Positions 26,536-37,869 of a stretch of 64,000 bases of DNA are shown here, piece after piece; the stretch's first letter is position 1, and each line of letters starts with the position of its first letter. A program made the position numbers and the translations under genes. Source of the DNA: Hirundichthys speculiger (lineage: Eukaryota > Chordata > Actinopteri > Beloniformes > Exocoetidae); NCBI GenBank assembly GCA_018398805.1, contig JAGFBZ010002337.1:62001-126000 (forward strand), in the 5' to 3' direction. The notes under the pieces are model-generated. The model was not told the DNA's origin and did no database searches. It worked only from the letters and a program-made list of their open reading frames with translations.

Positions 26536-26690
26536 CCAGGTGGAGCTCAGGCTCAGAATGAGCTCCACCTGGAACGGCTAAGCAACCTAACGACTGCAGG
26601 TCCCAGCGGAGTTTGGCTGGATTTCCAACAGCCCTAATTTCTGCTTCCGCCGCTTATTTCAGATGTTGCTACTGAAGCGACATCTGAAAT
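26536..26690. other. Two consecutive hairpin-forming inverted repeats
   Basis: CCAGGTGGAGCTCA (26536-26549) pairs perfectly with 26559-26572 across a 9-base loop. ATTTCAGATGT (26656-26666) pairs perfectly with 26680-26690 across 13 bases. No coding frame. Could be the core of an old repeat or a structured RNA; undecided. Confidence 0.5.
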
Positions 26691-26699
26691 GAGGCTGGA

Positions 26700-28640
26700 T
26701 GGACAGGTTCAGTCAGAAATGGCTGCAGATTTGGGCTGAAGTAGCTCCTGCCAATAATGGCGTTGTCCAGAACCTGGTTCATCACTTGGTTTCCTCAAAG
26801 CCAGAACCTTCTGAGAAGGAGCAGCATTACAAAGTGGTAAAAGCTATATTGTACCATTTTTAATTTTTTTTTATGTGTTGCAGGACTGAAATGTGATGTG
26901 TTGATCTGGACTTGTACAAAGGAAATTAACTGATTAAGCTAAATCGTGTTTTTTATATTTCACAGCAGCTTCTCAGCTAAAGCAATTCCTGTAGGGATAA
27001 ACACTTTGATCACTTCCTCAGACATCTGAAGGAAACTCAGAATTTTCAGAGGTGCAGCACTTATGTAGATTTAAACCAATTAGGAGCAGTAGCAGAAACG
27101 CCAGTGTGTGAAGCCTGTTAAGAAGAAATTACAATTCAAGAAGCCTGCTCAGCTGAATAAAGACGGCACTGAAGTCAAATTGCACCAGTCAAGATATTTT
27201 TTTTTATATTCATATTCCAACTTGTCATCATTTACAATCGAGAAGCTAAACTGTAATTTTTTTTGGATCAGAAGTGGAAGTTTAGAAGTGGGAGAAAATA
27301 ACAACAAACAAACCAGCAAATACACATAAAATGGTGAACAATGAGGACGATCAGGTGAACAGGATGAGTCAAACTTAAAATTACACACGACACAAGAAAT
27401 AAATACGACTGGAGGTAAAGCAGCCGGTTAGCACATGAAGAGCAGACAAGCCTGAGATAAAAGAGAACTGAGGAAAAAGAGTCCTATACATAGGACAATA
27501 CAACATAGGGAATCAAGACTAACCTAGAAAGACCTGGAAGATTGCAGAAGTCCAAAAGCAAACACAGGAAAACCCAAACCAAGCAAAACCCTACAGCATG
27601 ACACACAAGCATCATACTACAGGCATGTAGTATGGTTACATACCAGACGCTTCACATCACCGTTTCAAGGGAAAGAATTATGAATCTTAGAAGTTACTGA
27701 CCAATGTCTGGATGAAATCTGTAGCTCACAGAAAACGCATTCATTTAAATCTCTCAAATGTTTCCTTTATCCCCTTGGTGTCTTTTTATTTTTTAGATAG
27801 CATGAAATTAAAGGTCTTAGTGAAGTTTTCCAGACATCTCTCAAATCTTAAAAGTCTTTCTAAAATAAACCCTCAGGATTGCAACGCTTTGTTCTTCATT
27901 CTGTCGTAGATTTGCTGGCGTCCTTCAGATCATGAGCTGTCAGAGGGATGCCTTGTATTTGACTGTAGGACACCACACAGAGGAGCTCATTTGAATGATC
28001 ATATAATTGACCTAATAAGCAAACTGAGCACTTCAGAAATCGTCCCTTTAAATGACACTTGGACGGTCAGTAAATCCTGCCCAGAACCAATCATACGCTG
28101 AATTGTTCCATTATTCCAGTTATACGAACGTTCTTCATTCATGTGTACTTGGAGGTTACATTGCTAAGCGGGACTAGAAGCAGGAGCTAGCGCTATCCAC
28201 GTCAGGGACAAGGCAGATGAGCGTACGTTCACATTTCCTACCTACATTTACCAGTGGAGTGAATTAAGTGAGTTATGGTTTCAATCGTTTTCATACTTTG
28301 CGGTAAAACAAAGTTACTGCTGTTCGCTACAAGGTTGTGTTGAACACTGTCAGAGCTAGCCAAAGCTCCGGTGAAAAACAGCTCAGGTTTGCTAGAAGTT
28401 CACGTCAAGCTTGTGTAGAATAGACTAGAACTTCATTAATCCCACCGCGGGGAAATTCACTTGTTACAGCAGCACAAGTTGGAAAAACAAAAAGTAAAAT
28501 TGCAACAGGGCTTGCAGCAAATACTTATAAAAATAGGCTAAAAAACAATATAAAATTTATATATATAGTTCTCAAAAATATTACAAAAATTAACAAATTG
28601 TTAGGAAAATAAGCTATACACATCTATTTACAATATATAC
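26700..28640. other. Intergenic with a LINE tail
   Basis: Mostly unique-looking AT-rich DNA. At about 28432-28468 the sequence CTTCATTAATCCCACCGCGG and following GGAAATTC resembles the 3' tail of a CR1/Rex-type LINE read on the minus strand. No gene seen. Confidence 0.45.
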
Positions 28641-28647
28641 ACATATA

Positions 28648-28708
28648 CAGTCATGGAAAAAATTATTAGACCACCATTTTTTCTTCAGTTTCTTGTTCAT
28701 TTTAATAC
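28648..28708 (+). mobile_element. Truncated copy of the 366-bp MITE family
   Basis: Starts CAGTCATGGAAAAAATTATT after a TA and matches the family end through GTTCATTTTAATAC, then stops. It is a 61-base end fragment. Confidence 0.85.
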
Positions 28709-28800
28709 ACACAAACACACCTTCATGTCTGATGGGGTTTGTTCAGATGCAGCTTTGGAGGCCTAAGCAGGTTTTTTTTTCCTGGTAGCCCTTTCAAATA

Positions 28801-30075
28801 TACGGAGCCCTGGAGGTGACATGGAAATTTTCTTTTTTTATCTCGTGCGCGCGACTTTTTATCTCGCGCGTGCGACTTACTGTAACTGGCGCGCATTTTC
28901 ATACACATTTCCACTCACTGAAAGGCTTGAAAAAAGTGCCTCCGTAGAAGGTAAAATGAAGGCGGTTTAACCGATAACCATTATGTCTCCCAGGACCTCT
29001 CAATTGCTCATTTATAAAACCAATGACATCCTGCAAGTCCGAAAACTGTTGACGGCAGGCCTGGAATTTCGTGATTTGAGGGTCAAGGGGCATTTTTTCG
29101 AGGGCACAAAGGCCAAATGCCAGGGCAACACGGCCATAATAAAAAAACACAATATAACATGACATGCTAATAAACGGCTCAACACAGTTTTTGAATTCAG
29201 AACCTTATTTTTAATAGGCTACCACAACTTTTGGACTTTTATCAAAGGGAAACAGACAACAAAATAGGCAATGTCATTGACTTTTATCAGGTTATTACAC
29301 ATCCATAAATTTAATTTAAATCATCATCTGATGATGGGGATGGAGAACCTGGGGTCTTCCTAGGCCCATAAGGAAAAACAGTTGGCCTCCACCTCTCTAT
29401 GCTCCCTCTGTCTTTTTTGCACTGGCTGAAAATTTAAAACAGTTTTATGATGAATCATAGTGGCACAACTAGTTAATATATTTCATTTCATTCCATTTTA
29501 TTGATTCATTCCAGACATGTCAAAACAATCTTTTAAAGCATAGACAATTTTAACACTATCATGAATTTATGTATCTGAAAATAAATATAATATATTTATA
29601 AAATATATAATAATGCATAACTCAATATACACTGACACATGTGTATAACCATAACTTCGAAATATATAGAACCTCTTGTAAATAAATCTAAATATTAAAT
29701 GGACATCAACCCCTAAAAAATAAAATATAAACAAAATTCCAACCATGCAGAAACACAGCTGACTTGTTTTAGTCACTCAACTAGTTGTCTTCACTAAAGG
29801 TCTGAACCAGTTTAGTTGACTGAATGAATCAAGTCAGCTGTGTTTCTGTTGGTTGGAACTAAAACCCACACGGCCCTTTCACAGATCGGTTTGACACGCC
29901 TGGTCTAACTCGTAAAAAAAGAATAAAAAAAAAACAACAATATTCATGACATCTAACTCGCACGCGTGAGATAAAAACTCGTGCGCGCGAGATACATTAA
30001 GTTGCACGTGCGAGATAATAAGTCGTGCCCACGAGATAAAGAAAAGAATTTCCATGTCACCTCCAGGGCTCCGTA
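28801..30075 (-). mobile_element. DNA transposon with integrase-like relic and CpG-rich subterminal repeats
   Basis: The termini ACGGAGCCCTGGAGGTGACA and its complement at the right end are near-perfect inverted repeats of about 25 bases. Next to each end lie repeated ATCTCGTGCGCGCGA-type words (28836-28880 and about 29955-30040), unusually CpG-rich for this region and plausible transposase-binding sites. A minus-strand frame inside resembles part of an integrase-like transposase. I think of the IS3EU group, but this is from memory of the protein style and unproven. Confidence 0.65.
28899..29165 (-). pseudogene. Fragment of integrase-like transposase
   Basis: The 88-codon frame contains PLDPQITKFQACRQQFSDLQ and GFINEQLRGPGRHNGYRL. 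The 'G-x-G-x-x-x-GYR' segment is what sits ahead of the rve-type DDE core in fish 'integrase core domain' proteins. The catalytic part does not follow; the frame turns into the terminal region. A second minus-strand piece at about 29317-29430 ends in a Ser/Asp-rich tail. Relic; function lost. Confidence 0.5.
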
Positions 30076-30079
30076 CAAA

Positions 30080-33000
30080 CAATCCATACTTAATGGATTC
30101 GAAAAGATGTGTCCGTATCAAATGTAATGTCTTATGAACCAAGTGAAGTTGCTCTGATGGAGTCATGTCATCCAGTCACTGGTGTTTGTCTACTGCTTTT
30201 GTTGCAGAGGCATATGCTACTAAAAAAAGAACAAAAAAAAAGTTACTATGTTGAGCCAAATGGGAAAAGAGTTAATTGTTGTAAAATATATTTGTTTGTA
30301 GAGATGGGCCTCCTTTTGATTTAAATCTCACACCCCCACAGCACAGCAACAATCACTCAAGTATTAAGTATTATATGAACGAATTATGAGTATGAGTATA
30401 AAAATGAATCCACTTGAAAAAGTAAGCATTGAGTTCCTTATTTTCTATAATATGAAATGATCTAGGACATTTGCTTGGACATTTGACAAATACTGAAGAA
30501 AGTGACCAAGCGACAAAATTGATAATTTGAGAGAAAGTGTAAATACAAGCAGGGAAAACGTGCAAAATAGAAAATGTGATCAGCTTTTTAAAAGTCATGA
30601 CATCATTATTTCAATGATACCAGTGTAATCAAAATTATTCTGATGGTAGGACAAGTAGTGAAAATGAGTTTCACGAGCTTTTCTGTGGAGTCTGATCTGA
30701 CAGTTCAGCTACTTTCACTGATTTATTTTTTTGGTAACGTTAGCGCTGCCATGGGGATTCATAATTTAATATCTGGTTTGGGGTTGAAGATCTAGTCAGC
30801 ACCCAGACGCCTCACATCCAACATCCAGCAGCTATAATAAGTCAGACCATTTGCATTTTCACCACATGCTGTCATTAGATTCCCCTCGCGCTCAGCTCCC
30901 CGTTCAGTTTTACTGTGGCTATCAAATGTTACAAAGCAAACAGTGATGGCGAAAATAGCAGCCGACGAACCTAATAAAAAATCAGCGTGATTAAAATGCC
31001 AGCACGCTATCACTGAAGAATAATTCATTACAGCACAGCTCCAGAGCTGCAGGCCACAGGCTGCTGCTTGTTTGTGTGGTCAAACCCTGTCTGAACTCTC
31101 ACATTCCTCACATGGTCCATCTGCTCTTCTATAAATGGAATTTTTCAAATCAGGTTTGATTGGATCTGTTTGATTCTTTCTTTTTGTCTTTAAATAAATA
31201 AATAAAAAAAGTAAATCATGCTAGAGCGCTCACCTGCCTCTGAAAGAGACCTAAAACAAAGCTTCCTCTGTTGAGCCAGTGGAGCGGTATCACAGTCACC
31301 TCCAGTAACCAGATCATGTGATTCCAAAAAGAGACTTCTGTCTCATGACACATGTGAGGAGGAAAAAAAAAAAAAACAACGAGAAAACAGGAAGGTTTAT
31401 AAAACTTCAGTCTCAACTGATTTGTAGTATTTGTGATAAATAGTGGACAGGTTCACAGTTTTGTGTGAGTAATTTATACTGAATCTCATGGACAGATTAG
31501 TAATTATAAGTTTTGCTTGAGTAAATAAGGAAATGATCACTTGTCAGAGTGATCCATGTTATTTTATCACCTTGATTCCATCACAGTAAAATAAATAAAT
31601 GCATTCCTGGTGATATCTCCGGGGCAAAACGTTAGTGAGCAGAATGTGTTTGAGGTCAGACCTATTCGTGCTTTTCGATCTGAAAGCATAAAATGTAGTT
31701 TCAGGGTCATCATGTGCCTCAGTGTGCGTCTGTCTGTGAGCTCATTCAAAGGTACAAGTGAGATTTAAAAAAAGGATGTGGTGAAGTTGTTTGGTCTGAA
31801 AAGTTCCTTTTCGATTTGTGCAACCTTTAACCGGGTGAAACCTGGTGTGCACTTATAGATAAACTTCCCCTTTGCTGATTTCTTTTTTTTTTTTTTTTAT
31901 AGCGTACAAATGCAGTTTCGGTTTTATTCTTTTCGACTAAATAAAGAACAATTTGTGAGGGTGGAGAATGTAAAATATACTTATAAAACACTGCAAGTGT
32001 AATCATTTGTACCAATGTACTGGAGGATGGTGGAAAGAACAAGCATTCAAAAATAAGAATAATGTAATGTGAGAACTGATACTATGTAGGCGGGAGCATT
32101 TTATGGAAAAGTCCTGTTGCAAAGAGTCTAAAAGAGCTTCTGAAAATGTCTGTGTTCTATTTCAACTGTGCTGATGTGAGAATGTATATAAAAACGGACC
32201 TACGAAGACTAAAGGATGTGTTCGACTCAGATATGCATCACACATGACAATCCCTGACACAACATCCAAACTGAAGTTAGTTTCAGGACAACAAGACAGT
32301 ATTCTGAGCCAAAAAACAAACAAACAACATTAAAAAGTTTTGTATTTGATATCAAAATGCATTTTAAAATGAATTAATACCTGGAATCGTGTGTGCAGGT
32401 GAATAATTGTGTCAAACTCTGACAGACGAACAGACTGACATCTCCCCCAGTCACTTCTGCTTGTTCTCACATCCTCCTTTAGCTCTGTCACACACTTTAA
32501 TCTGGAACAAATCATTTAATAGGGCAAATATTTTCTGTGGTAATTTTCTAGACCACCAGTTAGGACGCTGAATTTAAGTGTTGCTGGTTAAGCTAAAACA
32601 GGTCAATGTCTAAAGTCGCTGTTTTGTTTTGAGCTTTCAAAGTGCCAGATATGATGATGACTAACAGCTTAGCCTGAACACTGTGCTGCTTTACACATTT
32701 CTAAAGTCATAAAAAGCTTAGGCGTTAGATTCAGGTGAGTTTGAGTCAGTCTGTGAATGAATGAGGGAAACGTATGAGTGAACTGGTGAACTGGTGACTG
32801 AGCTCCTTCCTGTCTCAGGTTGATGTGGCCGTGACCTCATTTGTGGCCGTCTGTCACACAAGAGCTAATGTTGCTCATTCAACATTCAAAAGCACTTGTT
32901 TTTAGATGCAAATGCAATATTTTTTTTATTCAACACCACAAATTCATTTTTAATATTCATGCTCTCAATTCTTTTTTTTTTTTTAATCACAGGACGAATT

Positions 33001-34186
33001 TTCTTTTTTACATATAGCTTATAATAGTTTATTACAGCTGACATCCAGTCACTACTTCAGTTACAACATGTCAGAATGTAAAAAAAAAAATAAGAAAAAG
33101 AAAAAAGAAATAAAGAAAAGAAATGAAGTGCCTACCAGTAAAGCTATAAATATTAGTCTGGTGAAATGTGAGATTAAAAAAAAAAAAAAAAAGAAGAAAA
33201 AAAAACATGCCTCGTGTTCACTTTCATCTTAGGCAGATGTTGTTTGCATCGCACACAGTTTCTGTTGTCGCTCACAGAAAGTCCCCAGAATTTTCTCTGC
33301 ACAATCATCAGATGTTGGTCCTCAGACAAACGACTCGTGTAAAAAGCTAAATCATCGTTCTCTTTGCTCTGCGTCTGCTGCTCCTGCAGATTCGGTCCTC
33401 TATAACCCAGCCGACCACGTGGCTGCGCCGACCTGAGAACGTGAATATTGGACCGCGGCTGTGCCTTCTTCACTAAATGACATACAGCTTACATCTCGCT
33501 ATAGCAACGACGCTTAACATCAAGATTCTCAGCACCTTAAAATGTACATTTTTGATGTTGTTCATTTGGCCACAAAAGGCGGAGAGGAGGAAGAGGGTTA
33601 GTCAGAGGTGTTACTCCGCCGACTCCCATGCTGTAGATCTACGGGTTTTCTTTGCTCTCATTCAGAAATGTTTAGGTTCTGAATGATGCTAGAAATTAAA
33701 ATATATGGTGAGATTTAGATTTTATGCTACGTTCATAAGTTAGGGGTTACACATTTTACAATTTATCTATCTCAGCTGCTCTCGTGTCACATGTACATTG
33801 TCCTGGGAATTACATCGCCATGTCACAATGTCTAATCATCGATCGTGACGTTATCGCGTTTTGGACACCGGACGATCGTACTTATTGCACATTTTCTTGT
33901 CAGACTGCGCTGCCTTAGCCATTCTGGTTCTGAATATCCCCTTTTATTCTTCTACTACAGAGCTGGCTTTGTTTCTCAAAGAGCATCTTTTGAGACACTG
34001 GGGCACTTTCAAACTCTGAAGGAAGGTACGGCTGTTTGGGAAATATTTTAGATTCGGCTTGGCGCCCATCAGCGCTTGTCGATGGTCGAGCGAACGTGCA
34101 CCGCAGTCCCTCCTTGGTAGTCCAACACCGGACATAGCGTAACAGTCCAAGTCCTCCGTGGACAATGTCTCTGGTACGTATTTTCT
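30080..34186. other. Intergenic, 3' of rgs13-like gene
   Basis: AT-rich, with A/T homopolymers (31365-31377, 31885-31900, 33176-33192). The last kilobase probably includes the rgs13-like 3' UTR. No recognised exon or bounded element. Confidence 0.45.
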
Positions 34187-35142
34187 TTAAATCTTCCCTG
34201 ATTCTGATGTGGAGTCTAGTAAAGCCCTGTAAATGTCTGACTTCAGGAAACGAGGGTAAGAGTCCTTCTCCATTAACCCGTAGACGATCCTTTGAGCATC
34301 ATCAAAGCACATTAAGGAAGGAGACTTGATGTTCCACATGGTCAGCTCCCTGGTCTTCTGATCAATGTTGATCTGGAATCAGAGGAAACACAATGAGACC
34401 CACTAAAATCTTAACTTGCCTCAGCAGTGTCTCGTGATGAGAAAAGTACAGTAAATGTGTCTGGATTATAAAGAGCTCTGTGCGTACTTCTCTGGGAGCC
34501 TCCGCCTCAACGTAGCATTTGAAGATCTTTTTGGCCCTGGAGGACATCCTGAAGGAAGACTTGATCTTTTTATAGTCCTCACACACCATCCAAAACTCAA
34601 GGTTTTCATCACTGAACTCTGACTTCAAGAAGGCCTGGAAGATTTTCATTCCACCTGAACGGATTAGGAAAGCGAGCAATGAATTAGCAACTGTTAGATG
34701 GGAATACCGACGAAGAGATTTGAATTAAGGACAGCGTTTTCGGTTAACTTACACTTCGAAGAAAGAAGTCTCGCCAATGAGTATGACCACTGAGACACTT
34801 CTTCAAAACAAAGCCTGCAAAGGAAAGATGAGCTGTTACCAACAAATGAAAGTAGAGAACAGCGAGCAAGTTTCAGAAGAGTGTTTTTCATGACTTACCT
34901 TTCACTGTTAGTCGCCTGAGAAGATTTGCACTGCAGGCGAGACTTCAAGTTTCCTCCCCTGGTCAGAGAAACATAAACCAATAAGGGTTACTGTATTAAT
35001 AAAACCAAAGACTTATCAGTGAGAATATAAGAAACCATTAGTTAGCTTAAAATTCTTACCTGCATCTTCCTGTCTGCTTCTTGTCAGTTTCCATGTTGAT
35101 GTGTGGCAGCTCCGTTGATGGTGATGGCAGTAGGCTTGGCAT
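34187..35142 (-). CDS. rgs13: rgs13-like regulator of G-protein signalling (5 exons)
   Basis: R4-class RGS protein. Exons (minus): 35142-35060, 34958-34899, 34814-34753, 34654-34488 and 34372-34187, total 185 aa with consistent phases. RGS box: [15 protein letters not shown], then [20 protein letters not shown] and [20 protein letters not shown], ending [16 protein letters not shown]. The pieces DEN.(x)FWM.CE.YKKI, SRAKK and AQ.IVY fit RGS13 better than RGS1, and it lies between the rgs21-like and rgs2-like genes, where mammals have both RGS1 and RGS13. So rgs1, or a single ancestral gene, remains possible. The N terminus ([14 protein letters not shown]...) is longer than mammalian RGS13. Key contact residues (Asn of INID, Asp of KDSY, Arg of PRF) are present. 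Confidence 0.88.
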
Positions 35143-35228
35143 GGCAACAACGCTTTGTGAGGACGGATGTCAGGCTGCTTTCAGAGATCTCAAACTGCGT
35201 CTGTCTGGGAAACCTGCGCAGTGTCACT

Positions 35229-35238
35229 GTATATATGT
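35229..35238 (-). promoter_or_regulatory. Candidate TATA box of rgs13-like gene
   Basis: CATATATACA on the minus strand about 90 bases upstream of the ATG, compatible with a 60-base leader. Just upstream lies a CpG-containing GAGC repeat (35332-35347). Confidence 0.35.
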
Positions 35239-35349
35239 GTAAAGCAGAAGTCTGAAATGAGGATGGCGGGTAACGTCACAGCGTCATTCGGAGCTAACCA
35301 CAGACTAAGAGGAAGTTGCGGATGACGCAAACGAGCGAGCGAGCGAGAT

Positions 35350-36900
35350 GTGCGCAGCTACAGCTCTCTGATAGCACTGCGCTCAGACCTAAACTGTCTG
35401 GTTTAAGGTCCGGGGATGCAAATTAGGGCAGTGGAAAAAATTCAGCAGCAGATAGGCAAATAATTTAGTGCTTGTTCTACTTCAGAGTCAGGTTTTAAAA
35501 AACATGTTGTGACCAAGACAGTGATGCTGTTTTAGCTCTGACGAGTAAAGTCAAATTTAAATAAAACCTTGCAGAGCAGAAACTAAATAAACTCCACAAC
35601 TCAACTGCTTATATAACCATGTTAAGTTTCTGTACAGAACAGTATGAAGTATGAATCTCTCACATGGCTTTTGCAGTTCTCACTGGCCGTGTCCCAGTAT
35701 TCCCATCGGATTGACTGGGGTTACTGTAACTCACATTTAACTCAAGAATACTTCAATATCCAAAGGATTTCATGGTCTGGTCAATGGTGGAAAAAGGTCC
35801 AGATTCTGTGATTGAAGAGTTATTGAATTAAATTACTTAATACTTTATTAATCTCCAAAGGGAAATTAACAAGGGAGATGACCCTGAGGTCAATCCTTAC
35901 ACTCTCGCTGCTCTGATTACCGTTTCTGTCTGCACACATGAAAGCTGGATAGAAAGATGTTGGAATATAAAATAAGTTCCTGCAGGCTTGTCTTGATGAA
36001 GCAAGTTAGTACTTCATTCCCAACAGTCTTGTCCGCTTCAGGCCTCCAAGCTCTTTCATTTTATATGTCAGCGAACTCACTTTCTCCACGACAATTTAGA
36101 GGAAAAAAAGAACTAAACATCCTCATGCTTGCTTTATGTTTTACTCCTCCACGCCCTGTTCAACATCTCCCATTCAGCCCCTTTTGGATTTGGGTCTCTT
36201 GTGGCTTAACTGGAGCTTCGACAAGCTCAATGAGCTGCTCCCATAAGCCAGCAGCTTCTCATTGTCATGGTTATTCATCATTGCAGATGAAGAGTCAAAG
36301 TAACCAACACAAATCCATTAAGCAACATAATATGGATCAGAAATAGAAATCCACAGACAATCTTAAGATGACACAAAAAAAGTCAAAAAATGAATAAAAC
36401 TACTGCAGCAGCAGCTCCATCTTTAGCATCCTTTTGCCAGTGTATCTCTCACTTTATCTCATCTTTGACATGTAATGATGTAAGACATCTTACCCAGGCT
36501 GTTCCTCTGATCTGCTCATTCATAAACTCATGACCTTATAGCCCTTTCTCAAATTGATGGGCAACAGTGATTGCTTTTCTCCTTGTCACTGTGTTGAGAC
36601 ACGCCTGCCTGCTCCAGACCAACAAACTGTCAAAACATTTGCTTTTACAGAAGTGCTTATATTTGCTGATGATCTGTAAACCAAATGGATTGAAAAAGCA
36701 GTACTTGGCTGCTCCTAATTCCCATTTCAGGCTCTGCTTCTGCATTTTGGCTTATATAAAAATCAGAAAATACTGTATTGTAATTAAACACAAGAACGGA
36801 AATGATTAAAAAACATATTCGTAATAATAATATTTGCACATTGCAGTAAATACATGGGTGCTCCAACCAAATAGTGAATAGGAATCGTAAGGAATCTATA
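35350..36900. other. Intergenic, mostly unique
   Basis: At 35838-35868 ATACTTTATTAATCTCCAAA followed by GGGAAATT looks like a LINE tail. No exon recognised; short frames near 36550-36975 overlap on both strands and lack splice logic. Confidence 0.45.
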
Positions 36901-36904
36901 TATA

Positions 36905-37270
36905 CAGTCATGGAAAAAATTATTAGACCACCATTTTTTCTTCACTTTCTTGTTCATTTTAATACCTGGTACCACTAAACGTCATCATGTGACTAAAACA
37001 GACAGAAAAGAAAACACTGAATGCATAAAAGCAGTGTTTTTGGCAGTACAACGCCATAGCTATTGATGTAAAAACTTAAGTGATTTAGGTTATAATCAAG
37101 AAAACCATGGAAAATGGTAAGATATCAGCTCTTAAATAAAACTCTTATGAGCAATCTTTGTGGTTATCGTTATGTTTGTCCAAACAAATGTACCTTTAGT
37201 TGTACCAGGCATTAAAATGAACAAGAAACTGAAGAAAACAAGGGTGGTCTAATCATTTTTTCCATGACTG
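36905..37270 (+). mobile_element. 366-bp TA-MITE, copy D
   Basis: Full-length, TA-flanked (inside TATATA), the same length as copy B and nearly identical to it. Confidence 0.93.
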
Positions 37271-37589
37271 TATATATAGATGGTATTCACTGATGTCACA
37301 CATCCAGTTATTTTGACTCAAAGTCGCCATGTTGCCTGTCAACCTTCATGGTACGACGCCGGTTCTTCATTTATTCTAATGCAGCCATGTGTTCACAAGT
37401 TATGAACATTACTCTCAAGAAATAGACAAAAATCATCAGATAACAACCCCCAAACTGCAGGAGAAGGTGTAAGGAAAAAATGTTAAAAACTGCATCCAGA
37501 CGACTAATACTGATTATACGCACGATCTGAAGGACTTACACAATGTGTTGCGCCCTGACATATACAACTATATTTAGAGAATATAATTG

Positions 37590-37850
37590 TATATTCCCCC
37601 AAGGACCACACCAGGCACCCAGTCCGCCAGCAGGGGCGCACCCAGGCCCACGCATCGGCACAGGGAGGCCCCCACTGGAAGAGGGCCCCCCCAAAACAGG
37701 GACACGCCCCAGTGGCCAGGACCCAAGACCACACCCCAAATCCCCCGCAGGGCACGGAAGGACGAAAAGAAAGGAGGCAATATGGCCGACCCAGCCCCCC
37801 ATCATCCCCCCCGACATGTGTGCCGACATAAATATGGCTGGCATCTCCAT
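37590..37850. repeat. GC-rich, C-biased block, probably part of a dispersed repeat
   Basis: Strongly C-rich plus strand (e.g. GCCCCCCATCATCCCCCCCG) with several overlapping Pro/Gly-rich frames on both strands. Composition is unlike its flanks. I do not recognise a protein domain; no element ends found. Confidence 0.4.
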
Positions 37851-37869
37851 TTTTCTTAATATCTAACAT

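Noticed and set aside
33174..33473. 99-codon minus frame
   Set aside because: Runs through a poly-A/T tract at its end and resembles nothing; more likely 3' flank of rgs13-like gene.
36536..36975. Several 60-84 codon frames on both strands
   Set aside because: Overlapping, AT-rich, no splice logic or domain text.
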